Below, one piece after another: positions 1-10,627 of a DNA stretch of 64,000 nt. Numbering within the stretch: the first letter of the stretch is position 1; every line of letters starts with the position of its first letter. A model generated the notes under the pieces. It saw only the letters and a program-made list of their open reading frames with translations, was not told where the DNA came from and did not search any database. A program made the position numbers and the translations under genes. The stretch lies in assembly GCA_036320915.1 (NCBI GenBank), contig JAXBDG010000006.1, positions 1,984,001-2,048,000 of the forward strand. Reading direction: 5' to 3'. This stretch comes from Linnemannia elongata (Eukaryota; Mortierellomycota; Mortierellomycetes; Mortierellales; Mortierellaceae).

Positions 1-1763
1 AGGTGGAGCTGGATGCGGAGGGGTGCGTTTGAGGATGCGATCTGGGCGGCGATTGCCTTGATCAGCGACATGAAAGTTGTAATAGCAGCGCCCGCTGAAG
101 TGGTTGATTGGATCAGATAAGAATAAAGGGTAAGTGATTAGTAATCAGTGTATGGCTGATAAAACGGTGATCAATACAATTTGCATCAGATAAATGATTT
201 GATAAAAACTTACCAACGAACATAATAAGGACATCGGACTTGAGGTAGTCATGGCGGCGATCTCCAAAGACACCATCCACATCAGCTTTGACACGGATCC
301 GTTTATCCTCCTTTCCACAGAGCCGTGCCATCGCGCCAGTCCAACTAGCCTTGTTCTCGTTATACGTCCGAATAAACAACGTGATTGAACAAGGATCCTC
401 CGCCCAATAACTTGCAATGGTAAACGGATGATACAAACCACCCAATTCAGGGACTCGAACAAGGATATAGTCACCGGGGTAATAGGGTTTCATGGGTTCG
501 GGGCCCGAGAAGGTCATCTTGATAATATCAGCGTCGCTGTTGAGGGTGATAGATGCTTCAGGGTAAAGAGTGCGGGCTTGGATGATCTTGGGGACGAATC
601 GATCGACGTAGTAGAGGATGACATTGGGCAAGAGGTAGTACCAGAGGACGTAGTACGGGTAGTGAACCACTGTGCCGACAAAGAAGATGATGGTCATGTA
701 GCGATGGAGACCGATGAACCAGCCGTAGTACCGGCGACGGATGTATGGGATCGAGAAGAACGCGAGAATCGCCAACGCACCCTATTACAAACACGAATAA
801 TCGAAACAAGTACGTGTTAATGAGGAAAAATACTGAAACGCCAATCTATGGACCTAAAACTTCAGTTAACAGATCAAGAAAGAGAAACGAAAAGAAAAGA
901 AAGACTTACCAAAGCAACACATCCCATGATGTTCATGGTAGAACGACCGATATCATAAAAGTTGAACTCTTCAGCCAGGGCGTTGACGGAGTGGTAATAT
1001 AAGATGTAACCGACAGTGTGGAGACAGGACCAGAAAAAGATCAATGCACCCAACCAACGATGGAGTGGCAGAACCTCAGAGTAGGTGAATCCAAGGGCTT
1101 GAAGCATCGAGCGGCGCAGGACCAAGAACAGAATGATGCCACAGCAGGCAATCGCGTTGTAACCACCGATAAAACCGATCTGAACTAGATGTTGGTTGAT
1201 AAAGAAGGGTTTGACAGGTATGAGAACGGAGGAAAGCGTAAAAAGTCACTGAAAGAAGGAGAAAGTCCGTGCTGAGCGGCGTGGATCATATCAGTAATGT
1301 CAGCGAAGAAAAAAAACTTACGTCCGATGACAGCCTCGACGGTAGTATCAGGATCCTCCAGCTCATCTCCAAGAGTCGAAGCAACAACAATGGCGATCCA
1401 ACCTAGCTGAATCAAAACCACAGCTCCGACCAAGACCCAGTACTTGACCGTATACCCCCAAAGGATATGAAGCTCCCAAAGCGAGGTCTTCTCCTTGGGC
1501 GATTTGGCGGTCGTAACCTTTTGAAGAGAGTGCTGGAACTCACGTTCAGATCGGAAGTAGTGACCCCAGATCGTGGCTGTGTGGCCCAAGACGACAGGGA
1601 GGATACAGAAGGCCGAGACGAGGTAGTCGCGGTTGTGGTAAGTGAAGATCCATTCGCGGGCTTTGATCCAGGTGATGTAGCCTTCGCCGGCGTTGTAGCC
1701 GTAGAAGACTAGGATGCAGAAGAGGATGAATGCTCGGAGGGGGTCGATTTTGAGGAGCTTCAT
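1..1763 (-). CDS. Ferric reductase / NADPH oxidase-like transmembrane flavocytochrome (3' part off the window)
   Basis: Seen: four exons on the minus strand, 1763-1322, 1184-910, 781-214 and 94-<1, joined in frame by GT-AG introns; the ATG is at 1763. Several hydrophobic helices come first. Two H-x13-H pairs follow, one starting HRWLGAL and one starting HRYMTII; this is the bis-heme ligand layout of ferric reductase and gp91phox cores. The third exon carries the FAD-binding motif HPFTIAS. The last partial exon enters the NAD-binding domain. Known: the family moves electrons from NADPH through FAD and two hemes across the plasma membrane, to reduce ferric or cupric ions or oxygen. Inferred: metalloreductase is more likely than superoxide-producing Nox because of the extra N-terminal helices, but the C-terminal NADPH end that would help decide lies outside. 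The gene continues past base 1. Confidence 0.88.
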
Positions 1764-4700
1764 GGTTGATAGAATGTAGTTCTGTTTCAGGGAGGTTAAA
1801 GGGGGGTGGTTATCGGTTAAAGAGGCAACCGATCAGCGGGTGGAGATAAGGAGTTGAGGTATGTACAATGGAAAAGTTAAGTAGATGTAATGCAGTGGAA
1901 TGAAGATCGATACAGGCGAGTAGTGAATGTTATATGATGAGGATAAAAACGTAGCAGTATCAAATATACAATGAAGAAGCAAGGAGCAGAAAAGTGGAAG
2001 TAATAAAAAATAGTAACTACAGAGAATAAAAGCGAGGAAGAAAAAATATGGAAGGAAGGGATGAAGGTGAGGCTCGACAGTGCTTGGAGTGGGGAATGAT
2101 AAACCAGCAGTGAAGGGTGAGGAAAAGAAAAACAACAAAAAGAAAAGGAAAAAGCTGCAACCACCGGTCGTCCCTTTATAGCTTTTGTTGGTCACGGATC
2201 GATTTTCTCTCTCCCTTTACTTTTCCTTCTTTTTGCCGTCTCCGTCTTGATCATCTTTTTTTTTATTACTGTTCAACCATTTCATCATATTCAACTTTGG
2301 TGAGTGAACAGGGAATGTATGACCATAGCAGTACACGGGCGGACACGGAGATGTAGCATACTCTGTAATCGAACGACTGAATGAATAGATGAACAAATAA
2401 ATGAAAAGGCCTCGCTTTGAGCGAGTGAGATGGAGAGTAGCAAATAGAGGAGTGCTTATATTGAAGCACCGAGCCATTTGCCTTACAATACAGCATTCAA
2501 AGCCGCGGTTGAACAAAACTGAACGGCGTGTTAAATCTCGAAGAGAGAATACACAATGAGAATGGAATAAAAAATAAGTGGAACTCTTTACCAGGGAGCG
2601 CGAGCTATTATTCCTTCCATCTGATAAGCCGCTGGCCACACAGGTCCAAGTTGAGGGTCTTATCTGATCCAGACCCCCATTTCTGCTCTTACGCTGCACT
2701 GAGAAAGAAAAAAACTGACATACTCTACGTAACATAAAAAACAACAAACAAAAACCCTCAACAGGAAGAAGGCCGCAGGGAACAAGGGGACCCTGGTCCA
2801 AAACACAACAAACACACAACTGAAAGGGGAAGACGACATTTTGTCCAACCGTGGCACGGCTTAGCTGGTGTGCTGGGTGTGAAAAAGTTACTCACTCTTT
2901 GCCCCTATTCAATGCTAAAGGTGTTGGTGTCAAATGGACAAACTGTTCGAGGAGAGGGAGCGGAGTGTGCACGCATCTATTTTTTTTTTGTGTTGACAAC
3001 ACGTACCAATAAGATGAAAAAACACAGCTGGAGGAAGAGAAAAACGTACTGAGTAAGACATTGAACCTAGCAAAGATACAAAAGAAGAGGCAGATGGGCG
3101 TATATTTTTTTTTTGACAGGTTTGACAGCTCGGTTGTGATCATCTCTGTAAATGTCAGAAAACAAGATGCGAAAAGGAGGAGGTTGAATAGAAAAGGGTT
3201 TGTTTTGAAGTGGCGCGCGTGCGGATCTATGTGTGGACTGCGAGTGAAAAACAAAGAAAGAGGTCATCAGGCTTGCGTTTGCTACTTTTGTAAGAAGCAG
3301 TTGGATGATGGTCAACTCAAAAAAAAAAACCAAAGGTTAAAGGCAATCAAACAACCTTCAATTGAAAACCAAACATAGCAATAGTAAACAAACAAACCAA
3401 TGTAAACAAAAGCGGAGGCATCCCACGGATGACTGATCAACCAAGTGAGCAGTGTCATCGCTCTAACCGCTTAAGATAGCGATCTTGACCCTCAGACCAA
3501 AGACTGCCTGTGGACAAAAAAGACACACCCATCGCATCTTTTTGCCTTTCCTTGCCTACAACTGTTTTTGTGGACCACGCCGTTTTTTTTTCTTCCTTGA
3601 CTCAGGACAGGAGAAGAGGGTGTGTGCATACCCCGATTGAAAAGAGGAGTTGCAACTCAACATCCCAATGTGTTTTTGCTCATCGACAAGTTAGGAAAGA
3701 ATGTCCCTTTGGCCTATGCCTCTTCAAGCTAGACGGAGTTTGTGTTCTGTTCTGAGAAACAAAAAGGTCAACCGACCTTTCTCTCCCCCTTCGGCACCTT
3801 CCTTTTATCCCTTTCATCTTACCTCTTTCAGCTCTGTTTACTTTCAGAAGCAAAGACACAGAACAAAGTAGGTAGAAAGGATGGAAGGGCCCCCCCACCT
3901 GGAATCGGACGACGGTTTAGGAGTTTACCATTTGCCCGATGCCTCATTTCCGCCCAGGTTCATTTCGCTATTGCTTCATAATCGCGCACGCGTCCATTCA
4001 AAGTGAGGCAAATAAGGGGCAATGCAACAGTGGTGGGAAGAATGCCATGTTATTTTATTCCAAGAGCACAGTAAAAAGAAAACATGATCCTCCCTTGTCC
4101 ACATGTCAATCTTTTCAAGGATCAGATAACGAAAATCAAATAAGGTACGAAAACGAATCTGATAAAAAAATTTCTTGACTCGGGCTACTGTCCAGACTCT
4201 TGACATCAATTATTTAGCAACATTTTGTTTATTTTCCCTGGCCCCCCCTCTGTCCTTTATTCAACTGCGCTTACCTTCCCCATTTGTATTCTCGTGCCGA
4301 ATGAACACTCGACGAGTACTGTTACCCAGTTCTTGCAGATACAGTTGCCTAGCTTACCTCCCGTAACTCCCATATTCACTGCCCCTTGTCCCTCGCCCTC
4401 ATCCTTACGCCACTTTTAAAAAGATGCCGTACTAACGTGCCATACCCCATCCAGCCCGTTAAAACTCAGCAGAAGAGGATGTCGACTCTTTTTCCTCCCA
4501 ATCAACACGTATGTGTCATTTGTTTTCTTTTGGTCCACAAAAAAAAAGGCCATCTTTTACATACGGCTTTTCTCTCATCCCTGCTACCTGTCTCCAACAC
4601 CCTCTTCTCGTAGATGGAGACCAAGAAAACAGATCTCATTGCTTTCTTTTCTTTGAATGCCTTTTTTGCCACTTACCCCAAAGGAGCCAAGGTCGAGAGA

Positions 4701-5249
4701 ATTTTTGTGTTTTCACCTCTATCTTTCATGCAAGTACGATGACCATGACGCCTCCATTTACCCATACAAAGAGGAAAATGTAGTTGACATGTGGAGGGAG
4801 GGGGGGCATCATCATAGTGCTCGAGATCTGTAGTTCAACTGAAGAAAAAAAAAAGTCAGAAGAACCAGACCCCTACCTTTACACGTTCAATGACATATAA
4901 AAACCATAACTACGAAATCTGGAAGATCCACTTCCGCGTGGACCGAGTGTCCCTTGATCTGTCTGTTATTGTTTTGTTTTTCTCAATGGTACATCGGCTT
5001 ATCTTATATTTTTTTCTCGGTGTTTTTTCCTTTTTTTTCCTTCCTTGCAAACTTGCATTCTCAAACAAACAAAAAAAAAAAACTTACCGGAGCATGCACA
5101 CCCTTTTCTCCCGTAAAGAAGTAGTCTTACACTGTATTCAAACAAACAGACCCGCATAATGTACATTACATTGTACTTAAAGAAAAAAAAGGATGCAGAC
5201 TGAGGTCGAAAAAAAAACCTGACTAAAAGATCAGTTATTGTTTTCCGTT
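1764..5249. other. Gene-poor spacer, 3.5 kb
   Basis: No convincing gene was seen. Open frames here are short, lack family resemblance and are rich in F, S and K from pyrimidine or purine runs. The part next to 1763 is presumably the promoter and leader of the ferric reductase. The part next to 5250 is the 3' flank of the hydrolase gene. A small unrecognised gene or non-coding RNA cannot be excluded. Confidence 0.5.
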
Positions 5250-7150
5250 CTAAAAGCTAATTCTTTGTCCGTCGTACGCGATCCTGATCTTGGGGTGACT
5301 CTCGCTGTCCAAGGCCCGCATCTTGGCATCCTCATCATAATGGTCGACGGTATGGCAGAAACCGACAATAAACGCATGCTCGGGTTTCGGGTCTAGACTA
5401 TTGGTGTATTCGATCGCCTCGGGGATGCTGAAGTGAGAGGGATGTGTCGTTTCTATCGGTCATGCGTATTTGTTTTTCACAACGTGGGAAGGAAAGATCA
5501 AAGTATTGTTTATTAATACAGGGATCATTGAGGGGTTTGGACGAAAGAGATCGAAAAAATCAAAACAGCGCTGTAAACCATGGACAAGCAGAATATCTAT
5601 ACTCTCTGACAAACAAAAAACCATCGCCCAAATAATTACTACTGTGTTTTAAACACGTACCTTTCAATCCGTCGATAACTAATACTTTAGATCCAGCAAT
5701 CTTGGCAGTAGTGCTTTCGGGTATAGTGGAGCAATCCGAAACCCAGCTGAGGTCTCTGAAACGGAAGCCGAGCGACCAAAATGGTTCGCCCGTCGCCATG
5801 AATTTGCCATGGTGAACTAGTCGTAGAAAAACGATGCGATAGTAGTTTCATGTTAGTACCCCGTCGCAGATCATTCACTAATCTCGTAGCATCTGCCTTT
5901 TTTCCTGCTGTGCTGCATACAATGCCAGATCTCCTCTTCACTTTCACATTGCAATTGAAGGATCTCTTTCCTCGCCTTCCTGTGTCTCATACACTATCAA
6001 ATCTTTTCCTCATGTTCCCTCTTCATCGCAAGGCACGCGTGAGATCTCTTTCCTACCTCCCTTCACTCCTCATATCTTGGAATCTCTCCTTCGCGTCTTT
6101 TTCACTCAATTGCACTTATTGTCACAGCCAAAAGGCAGCAGCAGAATGGATTACCTGGCAATGGGGTGAAGGTCACACCCTCAACCACAAAGTCCTTGTC
6201 ATGCTCAATAATACGGTACGTGAACGAAGGGATATCACCGCCTCCTGTAGCCTTGGAAGAGTCAACCATGTAAGGGAAGGTTTGGGCCAAAGTGTCCATA
6301 GTGTTCTGATCAAGATAGACGGGGATGCTGTATGGGTTTTTCTTGTCGAGCAGGCACCATGATCGAAGGTCATCCATTCCGTAGTATGCATCCGCATGGG
6401 CATGTGTGATCACCTATAATTGTTATCAGTGGGGAGTAAGTAGCATACAGCCAGCTTGTCAGTCCGTGGGGTCGATGTAATCTCACTGTAACCGTTATAT
6501 CATTGAAGATTGCAATGTGAGGAGGCTGGGCTTGGCGTTTTTTTTGACTTACCAAGGCATCGATGCGGTGGAGGTTGTGCTGCCTGAACCATTGCCTCGC
6601 TGATTCATAGAAGCTCTTTCCACAGTCAATCAGAATATTCCTACAACAAAACAAATTCCAGGAGGCTGTCAGCAATTAAGTCAAGTTTCCATCCGCTCCT
6701 CAAAATGGGTGCCTCTCTCCTGTCCAATCCTTGTCCCTTCTCGTCTCGTGCCCACACCTCATCCTGAGAACGCAAAGTATCATTACCTCTCGCGACCATC
6801 CTCGTGCATAAAGTGGACCATACCACTGGTGTTGCGCTTGATGTTCTTGACACCCTCAGGTTCCAGCGTCGACAAGCACACCTTGCAAGTTGGGTTCGGG
6901 TCTGTCAGACAGGGGACCGACGGCTATTGGTAGGAAAAAGGAAGGAAGGGGAAGGAAGTAAAGGGAAGGTGGTTCATTGTGGTCAGACCTCCCTGTTGGT
7001 ATTCTGGTCGTGTGGTTCATCAGCGTGCAAGGGCGATGCAGTAAAAGCAACTGGCTGGGTCATGAGACAAGTGGAAAGGGAGGGGGAATGTACCACACCG
7101 CTTGAGGTTCCTGTTCCGAGAAAGATGAGATCTGTTGCTCCTGTGGTCAT
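5250..7150 (-). CDS. Metallo-beta-lactamase-fold hydrolase, PhnP-like
   Basis: Seen: six exons, 7150-7094, 6923-6787, 6640-6553, 6413-6155, 5816-5661 and 5452-5250, summing to 299 codons plus stop. The protein opens with GTGTSSGVPSVPC followed by further Cys (TCKVC). It carries the metal-binding THAHADA motif at about residues 97-103. Later come a VHHGKF loop, an SDCS segment, HPSHF at about 236-240 and CHTVDH near 270. Known: this order of motifs is that of the PhnP-like branch of the metallo-beta-lactamase superfamily, which binds two metal ions and includes cyclic-phosphodiester hydrolases. Fungal members are mostly uncharacterised. Inferred: a soluble metal-dependent phosphodiesterase; the substrate is unknown. 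The start ATG at 7150 immediately precedes the conserved beta strand, so no targeting peptide is evident. Confidence 0.85.
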
Positions 7151-7288
7151 TTGTGTTCTTCTGCTTCCTGGAATCCTGAATGTCGTGAAAGAGGAGGTGA
7201 AAGGCAAGTGCGAAGGCAAGAAGGTTGAAGAAGGAAAGTGACTCAAAGCAACGTTGAAAAAGAAAGAAGCGCAGTGTGCGGCAAACCA

Positions 7289-7314
7289 TTTTTTTTTTTT
7301 TTTTTTTTTTTTTT
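7289..7314. repeat. Poly(T) tract, 26 nt
   Basis: Uninterrupted T run on the plus strand between the Prm1 gene and the PhnP-like gene. On the strand of both genes it is a poly(A) run, just downstream of the Prm1 stop codon. Confidence 0.9.
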
Positions 7315-7384
7315 ATTTCCGACGTTCACGCCATTTCGCAGAGGAATGGCAGTCTCGTCTTCTTCACCCTGATCTATCCGTCTG

Positions 7385-9235
7385 TCACACAAAGCAAAAT
7401 GGTATGACTCCCGCAGCCCTCGCAGCCCCTGCAAGTCCCATCGCCAGAACAATCAACCACACCGCAACAAGACCATAGTACAAGGGTAACTCTCGTCGTA
7501 ACGCTTCTTCATAGTGCGTAAACATCCCACTCATCGCACTCTCAACCTTTTGCATCCTGGCCGAGGAAGACGGGTCCATGAAGGTACTAACAGACTCGGC
7601 AACCAGAGAATCCAATTGTGTCCAGTCCATCATCAGCATATCCTCCTTGATCCTTGATAGCTGGATCCGAGCATTCTCCCGCACCCAGCTCAGACCTCTC
7701 TCAACAGACTCCAGCTTGTTAAACAATAGACATCGCAACACTGCGCCAACAAACTTTGCGAAAATAGAATCTCCAAACGCCGTCTGGACTCCGTCTGTCA
7801 GTGTCGTCTGTACCTGGACCAGCGCGTTATTCAAATCTGCAGCCGCTCGGATGATCTCTGAAAACACGGCCTCATTCAAGTCAGTCTCGACTACCGAAAG
7901 CGCGGAATTGGTCTCGGTCGAGAACGTCACCGAGGCTGTCTGCATCGCGCCCTGGACAGAGTTGAAAACCGTCGTTGAGAGATCCGTTATCGCGGGCGCA
8001 AGGATTAAGCGGTAGTTCTGGCGCATGTGTTCGATAAACGCGATCTGGCCAAACGTCAGCATTAGTCCGAGGAGTCCAATAAAGAGACAGACGATGGCTG
8101 GTGGGTGGGCCACGTAATGGATAAACCACAGGTAAATATTTTGCTTGGTTTCGTCAGTCCCGAAAAGCCTTTTGGATGACCAGTCCATAAATCGGTAGAG
8201 AAGCGGGTGATGGACCATATGACTGATTCGCATCGCTTCCAGTATTTCCTGCTCAGGGTCTTCATCCTTGTCGACTGTATCATTGTCTGCCTCCTGCTGC
8301 TTTTCCGACAGTTGTGGTGGTGTCATCTTTGCTCGTCCTCCTGAGGACTCGGCCGCGATCCCTGGAAGCAATTGCTGCACCCGCCCAACAAGGGTCATCC
8401 ACCTCCTATGGCGATACCAAATCACCACCATTTTGCTCAACATCACCACCAACGCCATCGCCAAAAGCACCATCGTCCCATAATAAATCCACTGCCCAAA
8501 GTCGCTCGCCAACTTGTCAACAGCCACCAAGTCCAGAGCCTCCTCACAAAAGACAATCTTGGGCGTCGCCATAACAGGAATGGTCACCAAATTCCCGATC
8601 TGTGGATCTGCCATCTTGCTCTCTATAAGTTCGCCAAGTCCATTGAACGGCACAGCCAGTAGTCCAAGCACTGCGCCGTTCAATTCATCAATCGCCCGAA
8701 TGCCATCAGCGCCCACATCCGAGAGTAAAGGAATTCCCGAATCCGCTAAATTGGCCAGAAAGCAGCGCCAAGTACCTGTGAGGAGGCTCATACTGAGTTC
8801 TAGTGTCGAGATTAATCCTGTCAGGACCACGACGAGGCCGTATCCAACCTGACTGATCGAGGTTTCGACTGCATTGACGAGCCCACGGTTGATGCCTTGA
8901 GCGGCCAGATTTGGGAGTGCTGCGACAGTGGAGAAGGACTTTTCTAGTGCGTAACATTCCTGCGCGATTGATGCTTTAGCGTCGGCAGTGAACTGCTCAA
9001 CTGTGGTCCTGGTCCGGTAGAGTTGAAACGCCGAGATGAAAAGAAATACGACAGCGTAGGAAGCGAATGCCTGTGAGAGTTTGGCTCCCAGGCCTAGATA
9101 GGGTTGGGCTGGTCGGGATTGCTCCCTGGTTGGAGTGTCGTCGTGGAGATTGTGTGCAGGTGAGGGTGTTGAATTTGGAGGTGACATATCGACTACTCGT
9201 GCCGCTGTGTCTGTCGATGGCGTATCTGAATGCAT
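7385..9235 (-). CDS. PRM1: Plasma membrane fusion protein PRM1
   Basis: Seen: a single uninterrupted exon of 616 codons from ATG at 9235 to TGA at 7385, unusual beside its intron-rich neighbours. Five hydrophobic segments are visible: near residues 55 (VVFLFISAF), 135 (LVVVLTGLI), 245 (MVLLAMALVVML), 375 (IVCLFIGLLGLML) and 595 (LIVLAMGLAG). Long, mildly amphipathic loops with few Cys lie between them. Known: Prm1 is a multi-pass glycoprotein acting at the cell-cell contact during mating to stabilise plasma membrane fusion; the yeast protein is about 660 residues. The length, topology and spacing match. Inferred: a role in gamete or hyphal fusion. Upstream of the ATG the frame stays open but no further ATG improves the model. 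Confidence 0.8.
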   Translation of the reverse strand: MHSDTPSTDTAARVVDMSPPNSTPSPAHNLHDDTPTREQSRPAQPYLGLGAKLSQAFASYAVVFLFISAFQLYRTRTTVEQFTADAKASIAQECYALEKSFSTVAALPNLAAQGINRGLVNAVETSISQVGYGLVVVLTGLISTLELSMSLLTGTWRCFLANLADSGIPLLSDVGADGIRAIDELNGAVLGLLAVPFNGLGELIESKMADPQIGNLVTIPVMATPKIVFCEEALDLVAVDKLASDFGQWIYYGTMVLLAMALVVMLSKMVVIWYRHRRWMTLVGRVQQLLPGIAAESSGGRAKMTPPQLSEKQQEADNDTVDKDEDPEQEILEAMRISHMVHHPLLYRFMDWSSKRLFGTDETKQNIYLWFIHYVAHPPAIVCLFIGLLGLMLTFGQIAFIEHMRQNYRLILAPAITDLSTTVFNSVQGAMQTASVTFSTETNSALSVVETDLNEAVFSEIIRAAADLNNALVQVQTTLTDGVQTAFGDSIFAKFVGAVLRCLLFNKLESVERGLSWVRENARIQLSRIKEDMLMMDWTQLDSLVAESVSTFMDPSSSARMQKVESAMSGMFTHYEEALRRELPLYYGLVAVWLIVLAMGLAGAARAAGVIPFCFV

Positions 9236-9517
9236 GTATTGTAACAGTCGTCGTGTGGTCGTTGTATTGAAAGAATATGTTTACTGTCGAACTCAACATC
9301 AATGTCGAGAGTATATAAACACTTCCTGCATCCGCATCCGTAATCAAAGCCTTGGACATCCTGGTTCGCCCACAATCACCTTCAATTGGCAAATTGTATT
9401 CACCAACGAAAGCATCTTCCACGGGGTTCGCGATCCATGGTTCCTTTCGAATTATCCAGCTCTTGATCGTTTTTATTCTTGTTCTAGGTATTAGTGGGTG
9501 TTATCCTGCTTTTTTTT

Positions 9518-10522
9518 TTACTTGACCTTGACGAACTTGGACTCGATACTGCCGATAGCAACAGGGAGCTCGCTCTATACAGGTTCAATTCGAAATAGTA
9601 AAAAAGTGGTTAGGTATACCACTATTTATCCATGTTGACGTCGAAAGGTTCGCAGCTCCTTGCTTCTATCCAAAGGCGAATATCCTTCCTTCTTGCTTTT
9701 TCTTTACCTTCTCGTCATAGTCAGCCCAGTCACCATCAGTGAGATCAATATCCTCAAAGGGAGTACCAGACTCGGCACCCTTGGCCTTCCATCCCTCTCT
9801 AGGCTCAAAGCCAACCAACTCCAATCCACGGCACTCGACAGTGACAATAGTGGCGTACTTGTCGTTGTTCTCAATCTCGTAAGCGACGGGTTTGGAAACA
9901 ATATCTACATTGGTGACAAAATAGCAACATGTACCATACAAGGGGTGCGTGAGAATTACTGAAATGTAAAAGAGAGAAACCCAGTTAAAGAAGTAGGTGG
10001 CGAGGTAGCTTACCGGCAGAGCTCTCGCACTTGCAGAACTTGCACTTCATGACCAAGTTGGCCTCACCGCGTCCAGAACCCATCTCAGCTTTATCCTAAA
10101 AGACAAAAAAAAAAAAAAAAAAAGAACCACCGAGGAAATGTCAGCCACGTTCTTTGTTCCTTTGCTCGCAAGAGTTCAAAACAATTCACACTATCCAGCG
10201 CACAACAGCAGGAACGCCAAGTTGGTCAATGAATATCTTACAATGGCGTTCATGGTAATGACGTTCGAGTCGACCTCGCGACACTTGGTGCACTGAACCT
10301 TGAAGTGCCAGGTGTGGTCGGCATCGGCGGGGATCAGCTCGGTGATGTTCTCGAGCTCGGCTTTGATTTGAAGGGCGAGGATGGGCTAGGGTACTCAAGT
10401 TAAAGGAGGGATGTGTGAGGACTCGAATCTGTGCATTGTGGTGTCCACAAAGAGAAAGGACACGGTTATGATGGCGATATGTGGTGCTCGGTGAGGTTGT
10501 GTCAATAAAAGGTCGTTACCAT
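9518..10522 (-). CDS. CXXC-motif zinc-binding protein, DUF866 (CZIB / C1orf123 family)
   Basis: Seen: five exons, 10522-10520, 10385-10242, 10095-10014, 9904-9708 and 9574-9518, summing to 160 codons plus stop. Exon 1 contributes only the ATG, which abuts a GTAACG donor. The protein begins MPILALQIKAELENIT. It has two Cys pairs, CTKC near residue 34 and KCKFCKC near 70. It contains the family blocks VECRGLELVGFEP and SGTPFEDIDL, and DWADYDEK just before the last exon. Known: this eukaryotic family is about 160 residues and binds zinc through the two CXXC pairs; its function is poorly defined. Inferred: a cytosolic zinc protein. The match in length and block order makes identity firm even though the start codon is split off by an intron. 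Confidence 0.9.
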
Positions 10523-10627
10523 GGTGGCAAATAGGAGATAGGTTAGAGTGTGGACAAAAAGAAAAGTGAGAGAAAAAAATAACCACTGATCCTTGTATGT
10601 GTTTTTGCACGACTGCGAAATTTTTAT

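Noticed and set aside
5850..6362. 170-codon plus-strand frame
   Set aside because: Lies antisense to an intron and exon of the PhnP-like hydrolase, whose motifs are clear on the minus strand.
8268..8852. Overlapping plus-strand frames inside PRM1
   Set aside because: Shadows of the PRM1 coding strand; Ser/Pro/His-rich with no support.
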